Numbered from the stretch's first letter, positions 15,952 to 23,694 are shown. The stretch is DNA of 34,977 bases from an uncultured Campylobacter sp. (GCF_937921625.1 NZ_CAKZTI010000009.1:1-34977), one strand, 5' to 3'. Made by a program: numbers and translations. The notes: generated by a model not told the origin, from the letters alone.

Positions 15952-16872
15952 ATGAGAATCAGCAGTCGCGCCCAAAGCGGCGCTAAATTTCAAAAATTTA
16001 AAAGCGCACCGCTTAAAGAGCGGTTGAAATTTGCGGCGCGAGCGGTTTTGCTCTCCGCGCTGTTTGCGACGGGCGCTACGGCGGAGATCGACGATCTAAG
16101 GAAGGGCTGCGCCGCGGGGAGCGAGATGGATTGTAAAAAACTAAACCGCGTGATAAATGAGCTACAGCGCAACTGCGACACCGGCGGCGAGGAAAACGCG
16201 CTGGATTGCGCAAATTTAGGCTATGCATACGACTCAAATAGAAGCTTCAGGCAGGCTGCGCGCTATTACGACAGGGCGTGCAAGCTCGGCGAGCAGAAGG
16301 GCTGCGTCTATTTAGGGATGCTCTACAACGACGGGCAGGGGGTAACGCAGGATCGCAAGAGGGCGAATGAGCTTTTCGGCGATGCTTGCAAGAAAAACAG
16401 CAGCGAGGGGTGCGCGAGCCTTGCATACAACTATAAAAAGGGGCTCGGCGTCTATCCAGACACGAAAAAGGCGATCGAGCTTTTGATTAAGGCTTGCAAG
16501 ATAGGGCAGGTAGAGGCGTGCCATAACCTAGGGCTTAGTTACGTTCTCGGCGAAGGCGTGAAAAAGGACGCGGACAGGGCTAGGATATTTTTTAATAGGG
16601 CTTGCGAGCAAGGACACGCGGATTCGTGCGTAAATTTAGGCGTTACGTATTTTAAAGGCGACGGCGGGCAAAAGGATCATGCGCTTGCTGCGAAGTATTT
16701 TAGCGAGGCGTGCGAAAAAAGCGACGAACCGCTAGCCTGCTCAAATTTGGCGTATCAATACGAAAAGGGCTGGGGCGTAGCGAAAGATAAAAAGAGGGCG
16801 CGCGAGCTTTATGAAAAGGCTTGCAAGCTCGGAAGATTTGATGCTTGCGAGCATTTAAAAACTATGAGGTAA
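15952..16872 (+). CDS. Sel1-repeat, cysteine-rich secreted protein (Hcp family)
   Basis: Encodes 306 residues. A hydrophobic stretch at about residues 28-43, ending ATAEI, is preceded by a long basic region and looks like a Sec signal. Six consecutive Sel1-like repeats of about 36 residues follow, each with a pair of cysteines, for example KLGEQKGCVYLGMLYNDGQG and EQGHADSCVNLGVTYFKGDG. This is the layout of Helicobacter cysteine-rich proteins such as HcpA/HcpC, in which the two cysteines of each repeat form a disulfide; some bind penicillin. Periplasmic disulfide formation by a Dsb system would therefore be needed. The ATG at 15952 follows AAGGATAAAAC; a start at 15925 is less favoured. Confidence 0.82.
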   Translation: MRISSRAQSGAKFQKFKSAPLKERLKFAARAVLLSALFATGATAEIDDLRKGCAAGSEMDCKKLNRVINELQRNCDTGGEENALDCANLGYAYDSNRSFRQAARYYDRACKLGEQKGCVYLGMLYNDGQGVTQDRKRANELFGDACKKNSSEGCASLAYNYKKGLGVYPDTKKAIELLIKACKIGQVEACHNLGLSYVLGEGVKKDADRARIFFNRACEQGHADSCVNLGVTYFKGDGGQKDHALAAKYFSEACEKSDEPLACSNLAYQYEKGWGVAKDKKRARELYEKACKLGRFDACEHLKTMR

Positions 16873-17004
16873 GTTCTAGCATCAAGCGTGAAATGCCTTA
16901 CAATAAACCAGCTAACTAATGCGGGCGAGTTAGAAAAACATGTCTTGAAGGGTCTAAAATAAGCGGTAGGTTTAGATTTAGATAGAAGTAAAATTTTAAT
17001 AAAG

Positions 17005-17020
17005 CGTTAGTGAGCGTTAG
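17005..17020. repeat. Tandem AGCGTTAGT repeat before dapF
   Basis: CGTTAG occurs at 17005-17010 and 17015-17020 within two tandem ten-base units, ending 27 bases before the dapF start. The same word and its complement recur several times inside dapF. Confidence 0.5.
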
Positions 17021-17047
17021 TAATTTTAAAAATTTGCGAGGTAGATA

Positions 17048-17926
17048 ATGAAAATTTCAAAATATAATGCGAGCGGAAATGATTTCGTAATATTTACGGA
17101 TTCAGTTAAGGCGGATAGATCCAAGCTAGCGCGCGAGCTATGTGATAGGCGCGATGGAGTAGGCGCTGACGGACTCATCGTCGTGCTGCCGAAATTTAAC
17201 GGTATCGAGGGGATAAACTTTGAGTGGGAATTTTATAATAGCGACGGCAGTAGCGCCGATATGTGCGGCAACGGCTCGCGAGCGGTATGCATGTATGCGT
17301 ATGAGAATTTCTTGGCCGCGCAGAGTATGAAATTCCTAAGCGGTGCAGGCGTAATTAGCGGCGAAATTTTCGGTATTTTCGGCGGAAATTTGAGCGAGAG
17401 TATGCGCGGCGAGCTACGCAATGTAAGCTTCGGCGAGATTTTCAATCTGCGTCCTAACGCTCACGCGTTAGTAGCTAACGTCGAGGTAATGTTAACTCGT
17501 CCTAAACGCCTTGGCGAGAGCTTTGAGGAGGCAGGGCTAACGTGGTATTTTTATAACACAGGAGTGCCGCACTTAGTAACTTTTGTTAGCGATTTAAATG
17601 AGTTCGACGCCGCGCTAGCCCGCGATCTGCGTGAAAAGTATAACGCTAACGTTAATTATGCGTTAGTTCAAAGCCGCCTCGCAAGTAAAATTTTAAAGGT
17701 GCGCACCTTTGAGCGTGGCGTAGAAGCCGAAACTCTCGCATGCGGTACGGGGATGGCGGCATGCTTCATCGCAGGCGTCGAAAATATGGGGCTAACTCCC
17801 GACATCCGCGTGATACCCGCAAGCGGTGAAACGCTAAATTTGCGCTTAGGGGATGGAGGCAAAATTTACTTTCGCGGCGACGTTAGGCATACTTTCGATG
17901 GCGAATTTATTGGATACGTGGAGTAG
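17048..17926 (+). CDS. dapF: Diaminopimelate epimerase
   Basis: Encodes 292 residues. It interconverts LL- and meso-diaminopimelate, which feeds lysine and peptidoglycan synthesis. The two catalytic cysteines are seen as C73 in ADMCGNGSRA and C232 in ETLACGTGMAA; YNASGNDFVIF opens the protein as usual. It is some 15-40 residues longer than many homologues, with extra sequence around 105-130 (GIFGGNLSESMRGELR) and 150-160. GAGGTAGATA precedes the ATG. Several CTAACG/CGTTAG words, some forming inverted repeats (17454-17471), lie within the coding region without breaking the frame. Confidence 0.95.
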   Translation: MKISKYNASGNDFVIFTDSVKADRSKLARELCDRRDGVGADGLIVVLPKFNGIEGINFEWEFYNSDGSSADMCGNGSRAVCMYAYENFLAAQSMKFLSGAGVISGEIFGIFGGNLSESMRGELRNVSFGEIFNLRPNAHALVANVEVMLTRPKRLGESFEEAGLTWYFYNTGVPHLVTFVSDLNEFDAALARDLREKYNANVNYALVQSRLASKILKVRTFERGVEAETLACGTGMAACFIAGVENMGLTPDIRVIPASGETLNLRLGDGGKIYFRGDVRHTFDGEFIGYVE

Positions 17927-18619
17927 GCAGGGCGAAATTTCGAGCCAGTTTGCGCGAGAATTCGTCAAATTTTCGAGTGTAATTTATACAAAATTTCGCT
18001 TTTCACTCCGTTTTATAAAATAATAGATTTGCAATACGACATTGGAATTTTAAAATTTTATGATGATGAAATTTTGGAATTTTCGTGGATAGTTTGTGTG
18101 AGAATTTTAATTGCGAAGTAAAATTTGCCGTCTCACTGCAAAATTTAATTCCTAAATTTCGGAATTTTATGAAATAAAATTTTAAGATTTCAGCGCACGG
18201 AATTTTGCTACTAAGTTTGAAATTTTTTGATTGAATTCTGCACTTGCATTGCGCTAATTTAGGCTTCTGCGGAATTTAAGCGTTATAGCGTTATAAAATT
18301 TACGCTCTAACCCGCTCTTTTGGTTTATGATTTTTGCTGCCACCGCAAAAAATCCGCCGTGTTCGCACGAGTGAAATTCCGCCACTGATAGCAGAAAGCG
18401 CAACATCAAGCGCAAATCCTCGGCGCGGGTAAAACTGTCATTGACGATAAAGGCTGGATTTATAGATGCGGCAATTCCTGAAGCGCGGTAGAATTCGCTA
18501 ATGATGATAAAAGCATAGAGTAGTTATGGCAAAATTTAAAATTTGCGCCCGCCGAATTCCGTCGCGCCGTCATTTTGTCGTTTAAATTTTAAATTCCATC
18601 CATGTCGGTTTCGCCGAAA
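17927..18619. other. Gene-poor, AT-rich stretch after dapF
   Basis: No supported gene. From about 17980 to 18240 the sequence is crowded with AAATTT and GAATTTT words on both strands. From 18300 to 18600 it is more mixed and may hold a decayed gene, but no frame exceeds about 60 codons and no ribosome binding site is convincing. Confidence 0.5.
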
Positions 18620-18766
18620 CTAGGCGTAAAGCCTAATGATTAACTCTCTGGCGAGCGCTAAAATCACGACGAAGATTGTAAATTTTAATAAAGATTTTTG
18701 TCGTATCGCGACAAGCATGACGATGCCAAATAAAACGAGCGCAATATCTAAAAATGTATCTTTCAT
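18620..18766 (-). CDS. Tiny membrane protein, 48 residues
   Basis: Begins MKDTFLDIALVLFGIVMLVAI and ends LALARELIIRLYA. Two hydrophobic segments (about residues 4-21 and 28-45) flank a basic turn (RQKSLLK), suggesting a helical hairpin in the inner membrane. The ATG overlaps the stop of the preceding small gene (ATGA), so the two are probably coupled. The ALARELII end recalls PsiE-type membrane proteins, but the protein is too short to assign. No function is proposed. Confidence 0.5.
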   Translation of the reverse strand: MKDTFLDIALVLFGIVMLVAIRQKSLLKFTIFVVILALARELIIRLYA

Positions 18767-18927
18767 ACGCTTAATTGAAATTTAATCAAAATGCTAAGTA
18801 TGATAAGAAGTATTATAAAGCGCAAGATTGAGCGCATGGAGGATAGATCGCCAAATTCTTTGTCATATTCCTTTTTTACCTCCCACTCAGCTTTCCATGC
18901 GAACATTTTTACTATAAAATCCAGCAT
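18763..18927 (-). CDS. Tiny membrane protein, 54 residues
   Basis: Starts MLDFIVKMFAWKAEWEVKKE. The first half is charged and probably cytoplasmic or amphipathic, and residues 34-49 (RFIILLIILSILIKF) form one membrane helix. AAAAAGGAG lies upstream with a six-base gap to the ATG at 18927. Another ATG two codons earlier touches the GGAG and is less likely. The gene ends in ATGA, overlapping the next small membrane gene. No homologue is recognised. Confidence 0.55.
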   Translation of the reverse strand: MLDFIVKMFAWKAEWEVKKEYDKEFGDLSSMRSILRFIILLIILSILIKFQLSV

Positions 18928-19033
18928 TTTCATCTCCTTTTTTTAAGGCGAGTCGCATAAAAATGAAATTCTGTCGCTCCACGTGAAATTAAAGAATTCT
19001 ATCTAATTGGCGCTTAAAATTTTTAATTTTGGG

Positions 19034-19369
19034 CTATTTGTCGGCGTTTTGGACGAGCGCTTTTTCGTATTTTTTGATAAAGCTTCGCCCTGACTCGCAT
19101 AGGCGGTAGATGAAAATCTTCGACGCCTTGCCCGCATCAAGCCCCGTATCCTTAATGCTTTCGCGCTGCAGATAGCCCCAGTTTTTATGAATTATGTCAA
19201 GAGTCGATTTGATCGATGTGTAGTTGCGCCCACTCGCAGCTGCGAATTCGTTCACGGGCCTCATAAACTCCGCATCACTTTGCTTATTGCGACACAAAAG
19301 CCCCTCTTCGCCTTGTGATTCGACCAGTTTTAGCGTTTCATAAATGAGTTTGTCTTTTAATTTGATCAT
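19034..19369 (-). CDS. Small winged-helix-like protein of unknown function
   Basis: Encodes 111 residues from the ATG at 19369, which follows AAGGGAAAGCCG; a TTG at 19405 would extend it by 12 residues. The region FAAASGRNYTSIKSTLDIIHKN, with neighbouring basic helices, looks like a winged helix-turn-helix, and a lysine-rich helix (GRSFIKKYEKALVQ) closes the protein. It lies downstream of an AAA ATPase gene and upstream of two tiny membrane genes, all on the same strand. A 29-base palindrome just upstream would suit autoregulation. The specific family is not recognised. Confidence 0.55.
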   Translation of the reverse strand: MIKLKDKLIYETLKLVESQGEEGLLCRNKQSDAEFMRPVNEFAAASGRNYTSIKSTLDIIHKNWGYLQRESIKDTGLDAGKASKIFIYRLCESGRSFIKKYEKALVQNADK

Positions 19370-19409
19370 CGGCTTTCCCTTGCGTAATTGATATGGGTTT
19401 GCCAAAATT

Positions 19410-19438
19410 ATATCATAAAATTTATATTTTTATGATAT
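19410..19438. promoter_or_regulatory. AT-rich 11-bp inverted repeat, possible operator
   Basis: ATATCATAAAA (19410-19420) and TTTTATGATAT (19428-19438) are perfect inverted arms around TTTATAT. The repeat sits between the ATPase stop at 19452 and the start of the small winged-helix-like gene. With only A-T pairs and few G-C, it is a better operator than terminator. Confidence 0.5.
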
Positions 19439-19451
19439 GAAATGTCAATAA

Positions 19452-20783
19452 TTAGAAGCTAAGCACGAACTCATGAAACGGCACGACATCGCAGCGAATA
19501 CCCTCAATCTCGAGCCTATCGGAGTTTGCCATAGAAACGACTTTTAAGCTCGTGATGCCGAGTCTCTTGAGCGCGCTTAAGATTTTGCGGAATTTTAAAA
19601 AGATTATGTCTGCGTCGCTGAAAGGAATGACGAGAACCCCCATTTTTAGAGCAGGCAGGTAAAAATCCAGCTCTTTTGTGTAAAAAATCGGCGTATTCAG
19701 CCCCAAAAGCTCGCAGAACAGGACGTTGGCAAATTTTTTGGGGAAATCCTTTTTGCTTGTTAAAATTTCGCGCATATTAAAATGCGAAAAATATAATTTT
19801 TTTGCGCGCGCGGGCTCGCCCGCTTTGCTTAAAAATCTGATGAAATTTTCCCGCTCAAGTTTGGCGATAGTGCCGTATACGGCGTCTTTGGAGATCTTGA
19901 TGCGCGGCTTTAGCGCGGTATAAATTTTATTTACGCTAAACGCGGCGTGGACGAAGCCTAGGCACTCTTTGAGGATTAAAATCTCCGTGCGGCTAAAGTT
20001 TGCCGCAAGCAGCCTCTGCTCAAATTCTAAAATTTCGGCAGGCGCTATGAAGGGGTTTTTTGCGCCGCCGCCTTGGGCTAAAAATGCCGAAATCATCGAG
20101 TTTATCTCGTTGTGGCGCTTATCGAAGGCGATAAATTCTTCAAACGAAAGCGGCAAAAGCTCAATCCGCTCAAAGCCCGGCAGGATCAACTCTCTATCGC
20201 GAGTAGAGATGATAAAACGCTTTAAATTTAACCCCCCAGCGAAGCTTTGAAGCGATGAAATTTCAAAATCGGTGCTACTAAAATTATCTAAAAAAAGCGA
20301 TGAAATTTGCTCGTTTGCCGCTAAAAATTCTTTGATCTTGCGGAAGAAATTTTCGCTCCTGTTTTTTGCGCCATCGGACTCCGCATTTTTTGCATTGTTT
20401 GAGCCATTTGCGCTTGCATTTTTTGTATCTGTATTTTTTACGGCGGCGCGGTAAAATTCGCCTGTATCCGAAATTTCCGCGTCTAACGTAGCTTCTCTGC
20501 TTATTTCATGTTCGTTTGCTTCGCTAGTCTTTGTATTGTCCGCACTATTTCTAGCCGCAAAAATTGCATTATTCGCTACAACCTCTTCAAGGCGTAGATC
20601 AGCTAAATTTAGATACAAAATTTCATCTTTTTTAAGCTCTGAAATTTCATTTTTCAGCATGGCGCTTTTGCCGGAATTTAGCACTCCGTAGATTATGGTT
20701 TTGGGCGAGCCGATATCTCTTTTGCGCGGAATAAAGCCCATAAATTCCGGCGGGTTTTCGTAAAAAAATTTCAGATCATTCAT
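19452..20783 (-). CDS. AAA-type ATPase, DUF4143-like
   Basis: Encodes 443 residues. A P-loop GVLNSGKSA lies at 33-41 and a Walker B-like strand SSLFLDNFSS at 161-170, followed by FIISTRDRE as in ATPases of the DUF4143/archaeal AAA group. A winged-helix segment is likely around 270-330 (NFSRTEILILKECLGFVHAAF). The C-terminus (TKELDFYLPALKMGVLVIPF) resembles the nuclease-like domain of that group, though catalytic residues are incomplete. Residues about 72-145 are a low-complexity insert rich in Asn, Ala, Ser and Glu. A palindromic 22-base repeat lies just upstream. The cellular role of such ATPases is mostly unknown. Confidence 0.65.
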   Translation of the reverse strand: MNDLKFFYENPPEFMGFIPRKRDIGSPKTIIYGVLNSGKSAMLKNEISELKKDEILYLNLADLRLEEVVANNAIFAARNSADNTKTSEANEHEISREATLDAEISDTGEFYRAAVKNTDTKNASANGSNNAKNAESDGAKNRSENFFRKIKEFLAANEQISSLFLDNFSSTDFEISSLQSFAGGLNLKRFIISTRDRELILPGFERIELLPLSFEEFIAFDKRHNEINSMISAFLAQGGGAKNPFIAPAEILEFEQRLLAANFSRTEILILKECLGFVHAAFSVNKIYTALKPRIKISKDAVYGTIAKLERENFIRFLSKAGEPARAKKLYFSHFNMREILTSKKDFPKKFANVLFCELLGLNTPIFYTKELDFYLPALKMGVLVIPFSDADIIFLKFRKILSALKRLGITSLKVVSMANSDRLEIEGIRCDVVPFHEFVLSF

Positions 20784-20799
20784 AGTCGATATTTTAAAA

Positions 20800-20821
20800 T
20801 TTTCCTTATTAAAAGGAAATA
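20800..20821. repeat. Palindromic 22-base repeat, copy near the ATPase start
   Basis: A 22-base sequence with arms TTTCCTT and AAGGAAA ends 17 bases before the ATPase start. The same 22 bases recur exactly at 20927-20948. Likely a paired regulatory site in the divergent promoter region. Confidence 0.6.
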
Positions 20822-20926
20822 AATTCTGAAAAATCCTATAAAATTTTTATATCTATTTTAAATTTATCTAAAAATTTTTGTATTGAAAATTTCCAGCACC
20901 CTAAAAATTTTCGAAATTCTATATAT

Positions 20927-20948
20927 TTTTCCTTATTAAAAGGAAATA
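20927..20948. repeat. Palindromic 22-base repeat, copy near the S10 promoter
   Basis: Identical to 20800-20821 in the same orientation. It ends 24 bases upstream of the -35 box of the ribosomal promoter, and its right arm also forms a second palindrome, GGAAATATTTCC (20942-20953). Confidence 0.6.
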
Positions 20949-20972
20949 TTTCCATAAAATTTGGCTATTTTC

Positions 20973-21001
20973 TTGACAAAGCCGGAGTGCTTTTATATAA
21001 T
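20973..21001 (+). promoter_or_regulatory. Consensus sigma70 promoter of the S10-spc operon
   Basis: TTGACA (20973-20978) and TATAAT (20996-21001) are both perfect matches, with a 17-base spacer. Transcription should start near 21008, giving a leader of about 57 bases. Most Campylobacter promoters lack a good -35 box, so this points to very strong expression. Confidence 0.85.
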
Positions 21002-21009
21002 GTGCGTCT

Positions 21010-21041
21010 TTTGTTTGAAACAAAGGGTCGCGCGTTGCGAC
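21010..21041 (+). promoter_or_regulatory. Two small hairpins in the S10 leader
   Basis: TTTGTTTGAAACAAA (21010-21024) and GTCGC-GCGTT-GCGAC (21027-21041) can each form a short stem. They precede the rpsJ ribosome binding site AAGGAAAAGTG. In E. coli, L4 represses this operon through its leader, but the leader here is much shorter and any such role is a guess. Confidence 0.4.
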
Positions 21042-21064
21042 AAGTTCTTTATTAAGGAAAAGTG

Positions 21065-21376
21065 ATGCAAAAAATTAGGTTAAAACTCAAGGCTTATGAC
21101 CATCGAGTTTTAGATCGCACAGTTTCGGCTATCGTTGAAGCCGTAAAAAGAACAGGTGCGGACGTCAGAGGTCCCGTGCCGATGCCTACGAAGATTAAAC
21201 GCTACACCGTTTTAAGATCTCCGCACGTAAATAAAGACTCCAGAGAGCAGTTTGAGATGAAAATTCACGCTCGTATGCTAGACATCGTAGCGGCTACGCC
21301 AGATACGGTTGATTCGCTAACTAAGCTTGATTTGGCTCCGGAAGTCAATGTCGAAGTTCACGCGATGGGCAAATAA
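21065..21376 (+). CDS. rpsJ: 30S ribosomal protein S10
   Basis: Encodes 103 residues beginning MQKIRLKLKAYDHRVLDRTV and containing MPTKIKRYTVLRSPHVNKDS, which identify S10. S10 sits in the head of the 30S subunit and also works with NusB in antitermination. The ATG at 21065 follows AAGGAAAAGTG. A GTG one codon earlier is in frame but less likely. It is the first gene of the S10 operon, downstream of a consensus promoter. Confidence 0.98.
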   Translation: MQKIRLKLKAYDHRVLDRTVSAIVEAVKRTGADVRGPVPMPTKIKRYTVLRSPHVNKDSREQFEMKIHARMLDIVAATPDTVDSLTKLDLAPEVNVEVHAMGK

Positions 21377-21387
21377 GGGGTAAAACA

Positions 21388-21966
21388 ATGGAATATATTG
21401 TAGAAAAAATAGGTATGAGTAGGACGATCGACACGAGCAGCACGCCCGTGACGCTTTTACGACTTATCAATACCAAAATTTGCGAAGTTTGCGATGAGAA
21501 AAAAGCTATCGTAGCCTACGCAGACGGCAAGGCATATAACAAAGCTATAGTCGGCATTCAAAAGAAATATAGCCTAAGCAAGGAATTTAATAAATTTGCG
21601 ACTCTAAGCTTAGAAAATGCCGAGCTTGGCGATCAAAATTTAGATGTTTTGAGCGAAGCCAAGATCGTCAAAGTAAGCTTTAAATCCAAGGGTAAAGGTT
21701 ATCAGGGTGTCATTAAGCGCCATGGCTTTGCGGGCGGTCCTGCAGCGCACGGCAGCCGCTTTCACCGAAGACCGGGCTCGATCGGCAACTGCGAGTGGCC
21801 CGGTCGCGTTCAGCCTGGTATGAGGATGGCGGGACACACTGGAAACGAAACGATCACTGCCAAAAACGAAGTCGTAAGCTTTGATGCCGAGAATAAAATT
21901 TTGGTGCTTAAAGGCTCGGTTCCTGGATTTAACGGCGCAATGGGCAGAATAAGGATAGTAAAATGA
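21388..21966 (+). CDS. rplC: 50S ribosomal protein L3
   Basis: Encodes 192 residues. KGYQGVIKRHGFAGGPAAHGS, followed by HRRPGSIG and PGMRMAGHTGNETIT, are signatures of L3, an early assembly protein near the peptidyl transferase centre. AGGGGTAAAACA precedes the ATG. Its stop overlaps the rplD start (ATGA), giving coupled translation. Confidence 0.98.
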   Translation: MEYIVEKIGMSRTIDTSSTPVTLLRLINTKICEVCDEKKAIVAYADGKAYNKAIVGIQKKYSLSKEFNKFATLSLENAELGDQNLDVLSEAKIVKVSFKSKGKGYQGVIKRHGFAGGPAAHGSRFHRRPGSIGNCEWPGRVQPGMRMAGHTGNETITAKNEVVSFDAENKILVLKGSVPGFNGAMGRIRIVK

Positions 21967-22577
21967 GTAAAGTAAGCGTGCTTAACGAAAAACTGGAAAA
22001 AGCAAGCGAAATTGAAATCCCTGCGAAATTTTCGGAAGTCAATTCGCACAATCTATATTTGTACGTCAAATCTTACCTTGCTTCGCTTCGTGCAAATACG
22101 GCTAACGCTAAAACTCGCGCGGAAGTTAGCGGCGGCGGCAAAAAACCATGGCGACAAAAGGGTCGCGGCGGCGCTAGAGCGGGCTCAACGAGAACCAATG
22201 TCTGGATAGGTGGCGCGGTCGCATTCGGTCCGACTAACGAGCGAAATTACGAGCAGAAGGTCAATAAAAAGCAAAAACGCCTTGCGCTGGAATTCGCTAT
22301 CAATGAGAAAGCAAACGAGGGTAAAATTTTTATCTTCGACGATTTGGAGCTAAAAAGCGGTAAAACCAAAGATGCGGCAAATTTTATTAAGAAACTGGGC
22401 GTTAGAGATGCGCTAATCGTTAAAAACGAGCTGGACGCGCAAACTCTTTTGGCCTATAGAAATCTAAAAAATTGCTATGTCATCGATGCAAGCGAGGTCA
22501 ATGCTTACCTAATCGCAGTTTACGGCTCGGTCGTATTCGAAAAAGCGGCATTTGAATCAATAGTGAAAGAGGACTAA
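21963..22577 (+). CDS. rplD: 50S ribosomal protein L4
   Basis: Encodes 204 residues. The long loop KPWRQKGRGGARAGSTRTN and the FGPTNERNYEQKVNKK segment are typical of L4, whose loop reaches the peptide exit tunnel. In E. coli L4 also represses its own operon; whether it does so here cannot be seen. It starts within the end of rplC and ends one base before rplW. Confidence 0.98.
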   Translation: MSKVSVLNEKLEKASEIEIPAKFSEVNSHNLYLYVKSYLASLRANTANAKTRAEVSGGGKKPWRQKGRGGARAGSTRTNVWIGGAVAFGPTNERNYEQKVNKKQKRLALEFAINEKANEGKIFIFDDLELKSGKTKDAANFIKKLGVRDALIVKNELDAQTLLAYRNLKNCYVIDASEVNAYLIAVYGSVVFEKAAFESIVKED

Positions 22578-22578
22578 A

Positions 22579-22860
22579 ATGGCAGATATAACAGATATCA
22601 AAACGATCCTTTATACGGAAAAGTCTCTCGGTCTTCAAGAAAACGGCGTGGTCGTTATCCAAACTAGCCCGTCGGTTACGAAAAACGGACTAAAAAGCGT
22701 TTTGAAGAACTATTTCGGGATCACTCCGCTAAAGATAAATTCTTTAAGACAGGACGGCAAATTAAAAAGATTTAAAGGCAGAACTGGCGTTAGAAATGAT
22801 GTGAAGAAATTCTACGTCAAACTACCTGAGGGTGCAAGCTTAGAAAGCGTGGAGGCGTAA
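22579..22860 (+). CDS. rplW: 50S ribosomal protein L23
   Basis: Encodes 93 residues with YTEKSLGLQENGVVVIQTSP and KRFKGRTGVRNDVKKFYVKL, matching L23 at the tunnel exit, where trigger factor and SRP dock. It is packed between rplD and rplB with gaps of one base, and GAAAGAGGAC at the end of rplD serves as ribosome binding site. Confidence 0.97.
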   Translation: MADITDIKTILYTEKSLGLQENGVVVIQTSPSVTKNGLKSVLKNYFGITPLKINSLRQDGKLKRFKGRTGVRNDVKKFYVKLPEGASLESVEA

Positions 22861-22861
22861 A

Positions 22862-23692
22862 ATGGCGATTAAAACTTATAAACCCTATACTCCAAGTAGA
22901 AGATTTATGACCGGGCTTAGCAGCGAGGATATCACTGCAAAAGCTAGCGTTAGAGGCTTGCTCGTTAAAATTCCTGCCGCAGCCGGAAGAAACAATAATG
23001 GTCGCATTACCAGCCGCCATAAACAAGCAGGAGCTGCTAAACTTTATAGAATTATCGATTTTAAGCGAAATAAATTCGGCGTTGCTGGCAAGGTCGAGGC
23101 GATTGAATACGATCCGAATCGCAACTGCCGTATCGCATTGATCTCATACGCAGACGGCGAGAAGCGCTACATCATCAAGCCTAACGATCTTAATGTGGGC
23201 GACGTAGTAGCCGCTGCCGAGGGCGGATTAGATATTAAACCTGGCAACGCGATGAAGATGAAAAATATCCCTGTGGGAACTATCCTGCACAATATTGAGT
23301 TAAAACCTGGCAAAGGTGCTCAAATGGCACGTAGCGCAGGAGGCTATGCTCAGCTTATGGGTAAAGAGGAAAAATACGTCATTTTACGTCTGCCTAGCGG
23401 TGAGATGAGAAGAGTGCTCGCAGAGTGTATGGCCAGTATCGGCGTAGTGGGTAACGAAGAGTGGGCAAACGTCGTCATCGGTAAAGCCGGACGCAATCGT
23501 CACAGAGGTATCCGTCCTCAAACCAGAGGTTCTGCAATGAACCCGGTCGATCACCCACACGGCGGTGGCGAGGGTAAGAAAAATTCCGGCCGCCATCCGG
23601 TAACTCCGTGGGGCAAACCGACGAAGGGCTATAAAACTCGCCATAAAAAAGCGAGCGATAAGCTTATAATTTCAAGAAGGAAAGGAAAATAA
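22862..23692 (+). CDS. rplB: 50S ribosomal protein L2
   Basis: Encodes 276 residues, the standard length. Signatures are GRNNNGRITSRHKQAGAAKLYR, GNEEWANVVIGKAGRNRHRG and NPVDHPHGGGEGK, with the conserved histidine region near the peptidyl transferase centre. L2 binds 23S rRNA and is needed for subunit joining. It follows rplW by one base. Confidence 0.98.
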   Translation: MAIKTYKPYTPSRRFMTGLSSEDITAKASVRGLLVKIPAAAGRNNNGRITSRHKQAGAAKLYRIIDFKRNKFGVAGKVEAIEYDPNRNCRIALISYADGEKRYIIKPNDLNVGDVVAAAEGGLDIKPGNAMKMKNIPVGTILHNIELKPGKGAQMARSAGGYAQLMGKEEKYVILRLPSGEMRRVLAECMASIGVVGNEEWANVVIGKAGRNRHRGIRPQTRGSAMNPVDHPHGGGEGKKNSGRHPVTPWGKPTKGYKTRHKKASDKLIISRRKGK

Positions 23693-23694
23693 AA

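Noticed and set aside
17927..18619. CRISPR array or tandem repeat array in the AT-rich stretch
   Set aside because: The repeated words are short and irregularly spaced, with no constant repeat and spacer lengths.
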